NCBI GenBank assembly: GCA_032622095.1
Contig: CP136061.1
Span: forward strand, 25,668,991 to 25,732,990
Length of the DNA: 64,000 nt
Source of the DNA: Siphonodentalium dalli
Taxonomy: Eukaryota; Mollusca; Scaphopoda; Gadilida; Siphonodentaliidae
Reading direction: 5' to 3'
Shown here: positions 10,989 through 20,585 of the stretch, in pieces
Numbering within the stretch: the first letter of the stretch is position 1
How the letters are laid out: each line of letters starts with the position of its first letter
Position numbers and translations under genes: made by a program
Notes under the pieces: generated by a model
Databases searched by the model: none
Seen by the model: the letters and a program-made list of their open reading frames with translations, nothing else
Told to the model about the DNA's origin: nothing

Positions 10989-11840
10989 TTAGAATTCCTC
11001 TCGTTTTCTGAAATGCAACTTCGCCAAAGACTTACCACCAATAAACTGAATTGATTTTCCTGTGTCGCCACTTATATTTACACTAATTTTGTCAAAGTAA
11101 GACTTTGAAACTGGAACATAATGTAAATTTAAAAATTCATGTTTTACATGTAATCCGTCGATATCTCTTTTAATTCTGAAAGAAACAACTCGTAAAATTT
11201 GTACTTCAACATTTCCAACAATTGTGAAATCGGCAATATCAGAATAAACAAACATTAGATTATGACCAACATTCATATCTACACCAAACGGAAATCTATT
11301 ATTTGAATAAAAATCTTCAGAAGCGTTTTCAGTTTTGTAACCCAACTTGTGCAAAAGACATTGTGGTAATTCAATTCCTAGTTTTGTGTTACTTAAACTC
11401 TTGCGAATAATTTTCACACGTTTTGTAACTTTTGAGTACTTGATGTTAAATCCGTATTCGTTTTGCATTGCTTCTCCAAGTGTTTCATCAATTACATCTT
11501 GCATTGTATCAAGTAAATCTGCCGCAGAGGTATACGAACCTTTTCGTATCTGTATTTCAAGTGCATGAACGCCATCAGGTCTCGTAAATATCTTTTCTTC
11601 AAAACGATTTTTAAGAACAGACAGTATTATGGCATCAGTTGTAATCAAATTGAATTTACACGAATCCCCTGTAACATTGTATGTTTCTGAAGGTGTTATC
11701 AGTTCGACTAATGCAACTTCCCATTTTTCTTTATCAATTTGAATTGGTTTTGGTAATTGTACAGTAAAACAACATTGAGTATTGTTTGGATACATTACCA
11801 TTGAACTGTCGCTCGGAATTGTAATGTAGAAAGAATTCAT
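10989..11840 (-). CDS. minor capsid protein, penton-like single jelly-roll
   Basis: A 283-aa protein whose N-terminus has the strong Polinton penton signature: SFYITIPSDSSMVMYPNN, then FTVQLPKPIQIDKEKWEVALVE (about residues 26-47), where a conserved Leu-Pro and a Trp-Glu-Val-Ala-Leu strand occur. Such proteins form the pentamers at the icosahedral vertices. The ATG overlaps the stop of the upstream membrane-protein gene as ATGA, suggesting coupled expression from one leftward mRNA. Frame intact. Confidence 0.9.
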   Translation of the reverse strand: MNSFYITIPSDSSMVMYPNNTQCCFTVQLPKPIQIDKEKWEVALVELITPSETYNVTGDSCKFNLITTDAIILSVLKNRFEEKIFTRPDGVHALEIQIRKGSYTSAADLLDTMQDVIDETLGEAMQNEYGFNIKYSKVTKRVKIIRKSLSNTKLGIELPQCLLHKLGYKTENASEDFYSNNRFPFGVDMNVGHNLMFVYSDIADFTIVGNVEVQILRVVSFRIKRDIDGLHVKHEFLNLHYVPVSKSYFDKISVNISGDTGKSIQFIGGKSLAKLHFRKREEF

Positions 11841-12100
11841 ACTTTCAAAATTTCTGCCGACTGATTTTTCAAATATTTCAAACGCGGTGTTGGTAAAATG
11901 TATCCCAAAGAACTACTGAGTAAAATTAACCACAGTTCGTTATTTTCACTTTGTAAACTTAAATGAACAATTGCTGTAGCGATTATACCAACAATTATAA
12001 TAATTTGTGTAAAATATGTTACTTGATTTTTTGCAATTTTTTCTCCACAGATTTGAAATTGTGATGGAGCATCCAGAACAACTGAACCATTTTGAGACAT
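11837..12100 (-). CDS. small two-helix membrane protein, Polinton conserved
   Basis: The start is taken at 12100 (MSQNGSVVLDAP), giving 87 aa. A longer open frame to 12235 exists but would run into the integrase chromodomain. Two hydrophobic segments are visible: about residues 29-45 (TQIIIIVGIIATAIVHL) and 55-67 (ELWLILLSSSLGYILP). The second ends in GYILPTPRLK. From general knowledge a 'LW.SLLSS..GYL.P.P' ending recurs in small Polinton proteins of unknown role. It overlaps the penton gene by four bases and starts 11 bases after the integrase stop. Possible roles are membrane remodelling or a virion membrane component; this is inference. Confidence 0.65.
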   Translation of the reverse strand: MSQNGSVVLDAPSQFQICGEKIAKNQVTYFTQIIIIVGIIATAIVHLSLQSENNELWLILLSSSLGYILPTPRLKYLKNQSAEILKV

Positions 12101-12110
12101 GTTAAAAGTT

Positions 12111-13205
12111 TTATACCAAATTTGTGGCAGGAATCCAACTGTCAAATTTTTTAGGATAACCAGCCCAATGAACTTTAATTTCTCTAACTGATTTACCAGC
12201 AACTTTTCTTGAACGTTTACCAACAACTGATTCAATTTCGTAAACTTTATTATCTTTTATATGTTGAATTTCTTTACCATAAAATGATCCTGCGATGTTT
12301 TCACCATCTAAATCTACTAATTTGTAAGTTAATGGTGTACTTTTACAAACTCTACTAATTTTGAAAATTTCTTTTGTCCAATTTGGAAGATATCCTTTAT
12401 CAAAAGTTCTCTTTGTTTTATTTATTCTAACAAAATCTCCAACTTTCAAGATCTTATCTTTTTTCGTTTTTAACTTTCCATAAAGATTTCTGGAAACTTC
12501 AATTTCATTTTCTCGAGTTACTAAAACTGGTGCCATCTAAATACTTCTATGAAAACTTTTGTTGTAAGAATTCACAAAATCGTGCAAAACATCATTGTAT
12601 TTCAAAGTTTGATTATGTGTAAAATATTTCCACATCTTTGTTTTCAATGTCCGTTGAAAACGTTCAACTATACTTGCTTTTGTCTCTGGATTCTCTGTTG
12701 TGAAAAAATGAATTTTCTTAGATTTCAAAAATTGTAAAAATAATTTATTTTTGAATTCTGAACCTTTGTCAGATTGAAATGAAACAGGTTTTCGTTTTGA
12801 TGATTTGAGAATTTTCTGAAATGTTTTAACTAAAGTTTTACCAGTTTTGTCTTTAATTTTTTCAACCCATACAAATTTTGAGAAAACATCAATAACACAA
12901 AGTAAATATCTGTAATTGTCATTGTGCTTTTGCAAAGTTTGCAAATCTGCCAAATCAGCTTGCCACTGAATATCAATTCCTGCAACAATAGTTTTACGTC
13001 TGCGAAATTTCCGAACAATTGGTTTGTGCAAAGTATATGTTTTTTGCCATTGTAACCATTTTTTAACATCTGAAAGTTTAATTTTGTTATTTGTTTCTTT
13101 CGCATTTTTAAAAAGTTGATTTGCTCCACTGAAACCACCAACTTCTTTTGGATTGTAGTAAATTTCAGTTAGAAGTTTGTCAAATTTTATGTAAGTGGGG
13201 ACCAT
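12111..13205 (-). pseudogene. Polinton integrase with chromodomain, one in-frame amber codon
   Basis: Retroviral-type DDE integrase that would join the element ends to target DNA. The first open part (13205-12540) holds the catalytic core: Asp in QADLADLQ, Asp in FQSDKGSEF and Glu in KASIVERFQ, in D-D-E order. The second (12536-12111), in the same frame, holds an SH3-like DNA-binding stretch and a C-terminal chromodomain (VYEIESVVGKRSR... VHWAGYPKKFDSWIPATNL). The two are separated only by TAG at 12537-12539, directly after FHRSI and before MAP, where related integrases usually continue as HRSI-G-MAP. Either the gene is dead or two chains are made. The start overlaps the upstream 240-aa gene by 19 bases. 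Confidence 0.9.
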
Positions 13206-13909
13206 TCTTTCAAAATAGATTTTCTGGTTTTAGGAAAACTTTGAGGTGTGAAAATATCAACTGAACGTTTTCTTGACTTACCACTGCTAGGAGTTGCATG
13301 AGGTGTATGAAACTCATCACCAGTGTGACCTTCTTTTAAATGTCTTTGTATCCACAACCATCGATTCCTGTTACCTACATAATCTTGTGGTACATTAAGT
13401 TCTCCCAATCCACGTAGGAATGTTTCATAACCAACTGGGTCAAAACCTTTTCGGTGACGAACAACATCGTTTATCAAATCAATTATATTTGATCCAGTAA
13501 CTGTTTCTGTTCCATAAATTAATTGTCCACGATCATCCCATCTAAGTTTAGGATTAGTTGACAACAATGTTAAAATTTGTTGTGCTTTACCACGAAGTTT
13601 AGATGGCACACTTTCCAATATATGTTCACTCATGTTCCCAAAGTTTTCAGATAACTTTTGTTCAGGTAAACTGAATTTTGAATTTAAAGATTTTTGTGAA
13701 GTTTTCAATTTGTACAAATTCTCTCCAAATAACTGTGACTTTTCTGATTCAGAAATATTTTTATCATAAACTGATTTCAATTCTTTGTAAGAATCTGAAA
13801 CATTTGAAATTGCAGGATCAGGAGGTAATTGAGGTTTATTCATTTCTGACATTTTCCATTGTTTGAAATCTTCCAACATTCTGAATGGTACAATAACCAT
13901 TTTCTTCAT
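13187..13909 (-). CDS. Polinton conserved protein of unknown function (240 aa)
   Basis: The frame is intact. The centre (about residues 105-190) contains LRGKAQQILTLLS..., RWDDRGQLIYG, GSNIIDLINDVVRHRK and a segment of the form FDP-G-x-F-x-LGELNVPQDYVGNRNRW. The 'P.G...FL..L..LNVP..YVGN' pattern recurs in adintovirus-like and Polinton-like elements of invertebrates, by general knowledge, without an assigned function. The C-terminal 50 residues are Ser/Lys/Arg-rich and look disordered. It lies between a pX-like gene and the integrase, overlapping the latter by 19 bases. A DNA- or core-associated virion protein is plausible but unproven. Confidence 0.6.
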   Translation of the reverse strand: MKKMVIVPFRMLEDFKQWKMSEMNKPQLPPDPAISNVSDSYKELKSVYDKNISESEKSQLFGENLYKLKTSQKSLNSKFSLPEQKLSENFGNMSEHILESVPSKLRGKAQQILTLLSTNPKLRWDDRGQLIYGTETVTGSNIIDLINDVVRHRKGFDPVGYETFLRGLGELNVPQDYVGNRNRWLWIQRHLKEGHTGDEFHTPHATPSSGKSRKRSVDIFTPQSFPKTRKSILKEWSPLT

Positions 13910-13929
13910 ATTTATTTGAGATTTAGTTT

Positions 13930-14289
13930 TTACAAAATACTGTTAACAACTGCACCTAATGTTTTGCTAATCAATGGAGCAAGAAATAATAATGGTAAAA
14001 AGCCACCTTTTTGATTCAAAATTTTCTTTTGTTGCAAAGGTTTGTTCTTGTCTGCAAGATATCTGATATGTTTACGCTTCGAATGTAACTTGCGGTTCTG
14101 AGCTTCATTCAGTTTTACATTACCTTTTAAAAGATTTTGACAACATTCTGAAATGCAATCCATCACTTGTTTCGGAGCATCGTTGATCATTTTCTTTTTA
14201 TATGCAGATGGAACTTTACTCATTGCAACAATCAACTCCCCATATTTTTTTATCAGCGGTACTTTCCGGCTCTTAGTTTTTGAAGGCAT
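13930..14289 (-). CDS. pX-like basic protein with hydrophobic GGFLP tail (119 aa)
   Basis: A very basic protein (MPSKTKSRKVPLIKK...; RKLHSKRKHIRYLADK) ending in a hydrophobic segment with KGGFLPLLFLAPLI (about residues 96-109). In adintoviruses a short basic protein with a Lys/Gln-x-GGFL-type segment has been compared with adenovirus core protein pX/mu. A nucleoprotein role for packaged DNA is therefore plausible. A related layout occurs in the next gene upstream (14346-14933), suggesting a duplicated or paired function. Frame intact. AATAAA on the minus strand follows the stop closely (about 13912-13917). Confidence 0.6.
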   Translation of the reverse strand: MPSKTKSRKVPLIKKYGELIVAMSKVPSAYKKKMINDAPKQVMDCISECCQNLLKGNVKLNEAQNRKLHSKRKHIRYLADKNKPLQQKKILNQKGGFLPLLFLAPLISKTLGAVVNSIL

Positions 14290-14345
14290 CTTCGCAGTCT
14301 AAGTAGTTGTCTCAAAATGAGCAGAAAAATTATATGTTTCATCTT

Positions 14346-14933
14346 TTATCTTTTCTGATTGAACCATTCTAAAGCTTCGAATGCCGATTTCGATGCATCA
14401 GACAACGGCATAAATTTAGAAAATTCAAGATCAATAACTGGTTTTTTTTGTAACGGTTGATGTTGAGGGTTCTGCTGAGAAGGTATAGGTGTAAATTTAG
14501 AATGTTGATTTTGTTGAGTTTGCATCGGTGTAAACTTTGAATGATTTAGAGAAAGCTTTGTTTTACGTTTAGATTCTTTTTGATTACCCCTTTGTTGTGT
14601 TTGCATCAGTGTAATCTTTGAACGTTTTGGAGAAACCTTTGATTTACTTTTAGATTGTCTACCAGTTTGTTCAAATGAATTTTTCAAAAGACTTCTAATT
14701 AAAACTCCCCCAAGGAACCCACTACCACCTCGTTGTAAAATTAATTTGCGTTTCGTTTCCATATCAGTTGATCGATCAGAGATTTTTTTAAGAACATTTT
14801 TATTTCTCTGAAAAAACTTTTTTGTCTGTGATGGTAATTTCCAATCATTTTCAAGAAATAATTCAGCTGCAAAAGTGAAGAAATTTAAAATTTGTGACAG
14901 TTCATCATGACTAAACATCTCGGTGGACGACAT
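14346..14933 (-). CDS. basic protein with RGGSGFLGG segment (196 aa)
   Basis: The start is chosen at 14933 (MSSTEMFSHDEL), because the longer frame to 15002 overlaps the ATPase gene. The N-terminal 60 residues are helical. A hydrophobic glycine segment follows (LQRGGSGFLGGVLIRSLL, about residues 67-84). The remainder is low-complexity and basic, with three imperfect copies of a 'HSKFTPMQTQQ' phrase. The layout (helical domain, GG-F-L segment, Lys/Gln-rich tail) parallels the 119-aa gene next to it, so a second pX-like or core protein is likely. The repeats suggest a disordered tail. Frame intact. Confidence 0.55.
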   Translation of the reverse strand: MSSTEMFSHDELSQILNFFTFAAELFLENDWKLPSQTKKFFQRNKNVLKKISDRSTDMETKRKLILQRGGSGFLGGVLIRSLLKNSFEQTGRQSKSKSKVSPKRSKITLMQTQQRGNQKESKRKTKLSLNHSKFTPMQTQQNQHSKFTPIPSQQNPQHQPLQKKPVIDLEFSKFMPLSDASKSAFEALEWFNQKR

Positions 14934-14967
14934 GGTTCTAAAATGAAAAAAGTAACAACAACTGAAT

Positions 14968-15618
14968 TTATACTTTTGAATAAATGACAGGACCTCGGTC
15001 ATTAGCTGTCAACCATTTATGGAAAATATCAGTTCTAATTCGCAAATAATTTTCTGTTCTAGGATGAAAATCTACTAAAATATATCCATGATTTATTGAA
15101 GTTGCATCTTCGTATGCTTGTTTCAAATGATTGGTTTGCATTTGATGAGCCAAAACTTTTATTTGATTTTTATCTCGAACGCTTTGAAATAAAACCATGT
15201 AGTGTGCATTCAAACTTATAGTTCTGCTACTTTTTGATTTTTGGAACATGTTTTGAGTAATGTAAATTATTGAAGCATTTCGATGATGACCTTTTCTAGT
15301 AAACCAAAGCATTATTTTGTCTTCATCTTGTTCCCCCATCATGTCATCGAAAACAGCAAGATGAGGAAATGATTTATCTGATACAATTTCCTCATCATCG
15401 TCTGGAATGCCATCGATAAACTCAACGTTATCAATTTCTTTTATACGATTGTATGTGTCTTGCCATTCTTTGTAACACCAAACTATTTTCTTTGGTGGTG
15501 TTTGGAATAAATTGTGTTTAAATTCAATAACTTTTTTAACAAATTCTGTTTTACCTGATCCACTAGGTCCGCTGATAAAGAAATTACACGGATGTTGGAA
15601 AAGTAAAGATTCTTCCAT
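14968..15618 (-). CDS. packaging ATPase (FtsK/HerA, A32-like)
   Basis: A 216-aa ATPase with Walker A GPSGSGKTEF (residues about 17-26), Walker B HLAVFDDMM (about 86-94) and a downstream sensor-like segment IIYITQNMF (about 118-126). These are the signatures of the Polinton/NCLDV genome-packaging ATPase family, which pumps DNA into preformed capsids. Length is normal for Polintons. It lies between the orphan 231-aa gene and the pX-like genes, on the leftward strand. The frame is intact, so the packaging module is preserved although the polymerase is broken. Confidence 0.93.
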   Translation of the reverse strand: MEESLLFQHPCNFFISGPSGSGKTEFVKKVIEFKHNLFQTPPKKIVWCYKEWQDTYNRIKEIDNVEFIDGIPDDDEEIVSDKSFPHLAVFDDMMGEQDEDKIMLWFTRKGHHRNASIIYITQNMFQKSKSSRTISLNAHYMVLFQSVRDKNQIKVLAHQMQTNHLKQAYEDATSINHGYILVDFHPRTENYLRIRTDIFHKWLTANDRGPVIYSKV

Positions 15619-15651
15619 GTTGTCACTTTGATGCCTAATCAGAGAGTGAAC

Positions 15652-16347
15652 TTAACGACGTGTGAATTTAGTTTTTAAAGAGAAATCTCCAAAGCTGTAA
15701 ATATTTCCATACATTTCAATAATCCAATTATTATAGTCTTCTATTCTTCTGTTTGTTCTGTAAATAAAAAAATCATCCCCTATAATGTTTTGAATTTTTG
15801 CATATGTTGACATTTTTTTTGTTAACAAATACCCATAGATCCTAGGAACTGATTTAAAGGTTCCACTAGCAAGAGGATAATGATCTTCATACTTTGTATA
15901 ATGAATATAGTCATGTTCATCAAAAGTTTCTAAATCTAAATGGTGTTGATCACCACCAAATAGCCAAAAATCAGATATTCTTTCAATGAGAAAAAATGTT
16001 TTGAATTTAATAAATGATTTAATATAGTTTTGAGAGAAATGAGAAAATATACTTGTCTCAAGATAGTCCAATCTCTGTAAACATTCGTCGACATCACAGC
16101 ATCGTAGTATTGCTTTCTTTTCTCTTTCAAACCAGACTTCTTGTAATTCCTTCTTTATCTCTGGAATAAGTGTTGACTGTGCCACCAAATATCCATAAAT
16201 CTTCTCAGCAATTTCTGGAGGTACTACTCCTGTCAACATCTTGACATGAAATGACTCAACATCTCCATCCGTATGGATATGTGTGAATACCATTGACGAG
16301 TTTTCGTTTTGTGTACACCGATCTGAAAGTTTTGGTTTGACACTCAC
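15652..16347 (-). CDS. orphan protein between polymerase and ATPase (up to 231 aa)
   Basis: I do not recognise the family. The longest frame starts at 16347 inside the polymerase 3' end. Initiation at internal Met codons at 16293 or 16239 (MLTGVVPPEIAEKIYGYLVA, just after the polymerase stop) is more economical. The last start would give 195 aa. The protein has an F-box-like or helical beginning (PPEIAEKIYGYL), a Cys/Asp-rich part (RCCDVDECLQRL), and an aromatic C-terminal half with DFWLFGGDQHHLD and PRIYGYLLTKKMSTY. The 'PPEI..KI..YL' start resembles an F-box/BC-box-type helix only loosely. Frame intact; role unknown. Confidence 0.5.
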   Translation of the reverse strand: MSVKPKLSDRCTQNENSSMVFTHIHTDGDVESFHVKMLTGVVPPEIAEKIYGYLVAQSTLIPEIKKELQEVWFEREKKAILRCCDVDECLQRLDYLETSIFSHFSQNYIKSFIKFKTFFLIERISDFWLFGGDQHHLDLETFDEHDYIHYTKYEDHYPLASGTFKSVPRIYGYLLTKKMSTYAKIQNIIGDDFFIYRTNRRIEDYNNWIIEMYGNIYSFGDFSLKTKFTRR

Positions 16348-19300
16348 TAATTAGTTGATGGTCCTTTTGTCTTTTAATTCTGGAAGGATACTCAACAACA
16401 GTTTTGAAATTTTCACGATCATTAACACATTGTACCATTGTTTCAAAATTAACTTTTTGACTTGTGCTGTAATCAAGAGTGATACCCTTTACCTTACATT
16501 TGGTGTATATTCTCCCATCTTTGATGTATTCATATCTGTAGTTCTTTGGCCCAAGTCCAACAAATTTGACAATCTTTGCATCTGGATGTTCGTTGCTCCA
16601 TTTCCCCAATCTTCCTTCGATAGTTTTGATGTTCTTCTTTGATGGATCACTGACATACATACAGCTGTCTGTATCAAAATACAGCACTCTATCTCCAAGT
16701 TTTTTAAAAACTTTATACAATTGTAATCTTGCATACGCTGTAACAAAAGAAGCAACAACAACATTTGCTGAATGATGAGGTTCAATATTATCTAAAATAT
16801 CAACATAATTTACCAGAATGAATTTGTCACCATCAAGAAGTGTAACATTTTGAACAATTATATTGTTACTAGTAAGCAATTCAAAATAACGTGATGGCTT
16901 ATCCACATACTCTGTTTTTGACATAAGATTTCTTTGTGCATTCTTACCCCATATACAATTAATCATAATTTTAGATATTTGGCGTTTTCCTGGATTCTTC
17001 TCGATGTTCTCCAATTTTATACCCTCAGCTGCATAATAATCCTGTACAAACTTTTGCTTCTGTTCTTCTGTCTCAACACCAAATGGATAACCACTACATT
17101 CCTGTTTGATCTTTAGATGTTTGTCGATATAGGATTTGTATATTTCATCTGTCCAATCTGTCCAATGCCAAATTTGGTACACATCAAGTATTTTGTAGCC
17201 AACATCCATTGCTTTGAATAATTCTGGCGTGGTCCACACTCCGGTTATAGCTCGATCTTCTTCTGAATGGTTACATGCCTCGTTCTCATTGATGGCACAA
17301 GTGTTGCACAGAGTAAAAACCATTTTCTTGTTACAATGAATCGGTAGAACTGGAATATACAATTTCGATGGTGGTAAAATTGTACATTTAACAAGCCCCG
17401 CATAGTCTCTAATGTGTTCTTGATCGATCTGCTCTTGGCTCAAAATTTCTGGATGTCCAACAGGGTAGAATTTATATTTGTTGCAAAATGGATACAACGA
17501 ACACACATCGATGAACTTGATTTCTTTTGTGGAATCTTGATCAATTTCCTCGTACAATTTGATGGCATTTGTACGTCCACCAAACAATGCTTCTCTTGGC
17601 AAAATGGGGTCTCGATGTTTGTAGAAAGATTCCATTTGTTGTTTGAATTTCACATCCGATTTCATTCTTTCGTCGATCTGATGCTCCCAAATTGATTCAA
17701 CTCTGTAACCAAGACTTTCCAGTTCATCTTTCTTCTGTTGAGTTCTTGTATATAATTCTTCCATGGTGAGCATCGTATAGGGATTCTTGTATTGTCTGTT
17801 GTTGTAACATTTTGGACATCCATGAAACAGACATCCATTCATCTCAAAAACTGTTCTTGTGGCTTCCTCATATCCATCGACGTAGTGTCCACCAATCTTG
17901 ATTTCTCCTCCATTCAAAGCATGTTTGATTGTTATCATACGTGACAATGATATATGTTGAAGCCAACGTATCGCTTTCATGGAATAGTTTTTAGCACATG
18001 GGTATCCACCATCTGGAATGATTCCAATTGTTTTCTCTGGCATTGAATTCTTCCTCCATGCCAAATTGCAAACTTGCGCCAATGTTATTGACTCAATGAA
18101 CGGGTCAATCTGTTCTGTTTCCAATATGTATTTCCTGAATTTTCCACATCCACGGCGAAGAATATTCACGTCTGATTTGCAGTACTTCTCCATCTCTTCT
18201 TAGAAGTTGAATATCACGTAATTTTCTATTTTCTCATTGTACCATTCAAAGAATTTCTCTCGATTTTCCACGCTCATCATGTCTGGTTTGTAGTAATCAG
18301 AAGCCAAGTAATGTCCAATGTAATTTTCAAACTTTGGTGAATTCGCCCAATGTGGAAAGTGTCCTTTCGCCATCTCATTCAGCTGAAAAGTTTGTGGAAA
18401 CTTTGAAAGCGGCATCATCAGAAAACTCAGAGAATCAATAACTTTCACGCTGTTGCATTTTAAACTGAGAATCTTGTTTCCATTCATGATCAGTTCTGGT
18501 TTATGAATTCCACTTTGTATGAGTGCTTGAAGTAGAAACTGTGCATCGTATCCCTGAGCATTATGTGCTATTGCAACACATCCTTTGTGATCTTGGTGGA
18601 ATAACCAGTTTGTGAAGTCTGTTAAAACGTTGTCACCCTTGAATACAAATTCTCTGGAATCCGGTCCGCATGTTTCACATTTTTCTTCGATTGGTTTGCA
18701 CATGCAATCTCCACAAGCGGTATGTGCAACACAGAAGTTTGGAATATGAACACCTGTGTCTTGTCTGCATTCAAAGTCAAAGAATACATATGGAATCTTT
18801 GCAGGTTTCTTTTCCGGTGATTCATATTTTGGAATGTAGCACCTGTGATCTGCTTCAACGATTTCTTTGCAATGTTTGCATTTCTTCAACCCCGCACATA
18901 TATGTCTGGTTGATTTATTGATGAGAATTTCTTCATCACAATTGTTGCATAGTTGAACCAAATCACATATTTTTCTTTTCTGTTTTCCTTCCGTCTTCAA
19001 ATGGTTGTCGAAACAAGATTTACTTCTGAATGATCGTCGACACGTTCTACACTTCACCCAATTTGTGAAATGACCAGCATGCACAAACAAATCTGCATCG
19101 ATGGTCGCCACGCATATGGAATCCAATGTCACAGAATTCGCAGTAGTAGCTGGTGCCTAGAAATCCTTTGATTGATGTTATGGTGTCGAAGTGATTGTTG
19201 TTGTAGTAGATGTGTACACATTTGCTCTCCGAACACATTTCTGCAGGTTCAAATAGAAATCCAGCGCCAGCAAATTCATTGTGAATTTTCACAACATATT

Positions 19301-20303
19301 CTGGATACAATATTTCTTGAATCTTGTGGAACTCATTGATACTGCAAACTGTATCGTGTGGAATGCCAGCACGGTTGAGTAGATTTTTTGCTGCATCTGT
19401 TTGTGCTGTGTATATTGATTGTCTTATTCTTTTCCATTTCTTTGACCAGCACGCAGATCCATCACTATCTGCCTTACACATTCCGACGACAATAGATCTT
19501 GCCATACACATAACATCATCAGCATTTTCAATCCGGACAATACTTCTTTTTACTTTTGTCAGCTTGTTCTTGTCTGCAAATGGTCCATAATGTAGTGAGT
19601 GTCGTGTACCACCTTCCGGAATATCTGTAACGAAGATTTCGAAATTGAGTGCACCGTCATGAATTGTAAAGTCTGCATTTGATTGAACCACATTTTGAAT
19701 ATTATCCATGAGTGTCCCACCATTCAATTCACTGGCTTTTGTGAATGGAATGAAAATGCTCATATCAAGTCCTGGATGATTTATCGTAACTCTGATTCTT
19801 GTCTTCTCATTTGCTGAACATTTCTGTTTCAATTCTTCTGTCAACTTCTCAAATATCTCTGGAATGTTTTCGATTGGATCTGTAAATTTCTCGAATTTCA
19901 CACCAAATTGTCTTGATGCTGATTTAAATTTTCTGGAAAATTTCTCCGAGTTCAGCTCCAATTTGAAATATTTTGTTAGATTGAACACAACACGCTCTCT
20001 AGCCAGACTTCTCTTTCTCTTCCCACCAATTTCTCTATTCTGTCTTCGACCGCGTCCAATCTGCCCATCACTAGAACTTTCTTCACTTTCTGCCCTATCA
20101 GTTTCCATATCGCTCTCTTCACTTTCTGCCTCATCAGTTTCCATATCGCTCTCTTCACTTTCTGCCTCATCAGTTTCCATATCGCTCTCTTCAATAACTG
20201 CAGGCCTTGGTCTTTTTCTAACAATATCTTCTTCGCTGGTGGCGTTGTCTGAAACAGGTCTTTTAATTCTCTTAAACATTTTTGTCTTGAGTTTTGTCAG
20301 CAA
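16256..20303 (-). pseudogene. protein-primed type-B DNA polymerase, one frameshift and one nonsense
   Basis: Replicative polymerase of the element. The N-terminal part (20303-19050) has a basic start, an acidic repeat and a probable priming-domain region, and ends in a Cys/His cluster (YYCEFCDIGFHMRGDHRC). The frame then shifts near 19050. The next frame carries more Cys pairs (KCRTCRRSF), exonuclease motif I (YVFFDFEC) and motif II (AHNAQGYDAQFLL). A TAA at 18200-18202 interrupts it in the same frame. The polymerase domain follows: motif A IDVCSLYP, motif B KIMINCIWGKNAQR and motif C YFDTDSCMYV. It ends with TYPYGWRC, like other Polinton polymerases. All catalytic motifs are present, so decay seems recent; assembly error or recoding cannot be excluded. 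Confidence 0.93.
20060..20196 (-). repeat. 42-bp coding tandem repeat in polymerase leader
   Basis: Three imperfect in-frame copies encode a 14-residue acidic unit (ESDMETDEAESEES). The repeat begins exactly where the inverted duplication with the zinc-knuckle gene ends. It would form an acidic, disordered linker near the polymerase N-terminus. Confidence 0.85.
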
Positions 20304-20585
20304 AAAATATTGCGACTGGCTTCTTCGGAGTTGAAGTGTAAAGTGTAGAATTACACCTGCTTTTATAGCTTTTATAGCATTCGCGATGAAAATGCTATAA
20401 AAGCAGATGTAATTCTACACTTTACACTTCAACTCCGAAGAAGCCAGTCGCAATATTTTTTGCTGACAAAACTCAAGACAAAAATGTTTAAGAGAATTAA
20501 AAGACCTGTTTCAGACGACGCCACCAGCGAAGAAGATATTGTTAGAAAAAGACCAAGGCCTGCAGTTATTGAAGAGAGCTATATT
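20179..20585. promoter_or_regulatory. head-to-head duplicated promoter and coding leader
   Basis: Two arms of about 200 bp (20179-20381 and 20391-20585) are inverted copies with only a few differences, separated by a 9-base centre (20382-20390). Each arm contains a TATA-like TATAAAAG (minus strand 20360-20367 and again 20369-20376; plus strand 20396-20403) about 60 bases before an ATG (20303 minus, 20460 plus). The arms also include the first ~40 codons, so both divergent genes begin MLTKLKTKMFKRIKRPVSD. The arrangement is a bidirectional promoter made by inverted duplication and should form a strong cruciform. Confidence 0.9.

Noticed and set aside
11837-12235. 132-codon version of the membrane protein starting at 12235
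   Set aside because: Its N-terminal 45 codons overlap the integrase chromodomain in another frame; the start at 12100 fits the neighbours better.
19040-19060. Programmed ribosomal frameshift in the polymerase
   Set aside because: No slippery heptamer with a downstream pseudoknot was evident, and a separate nonsense codon at 18200 argues for decay; kept as a break only.
19864-20334. Plus-strand 156-codon frame opposite the polymerase N-terminus
   Set aside because: Antisense shadow of the acidic repeat and leader in the polymerase gene.
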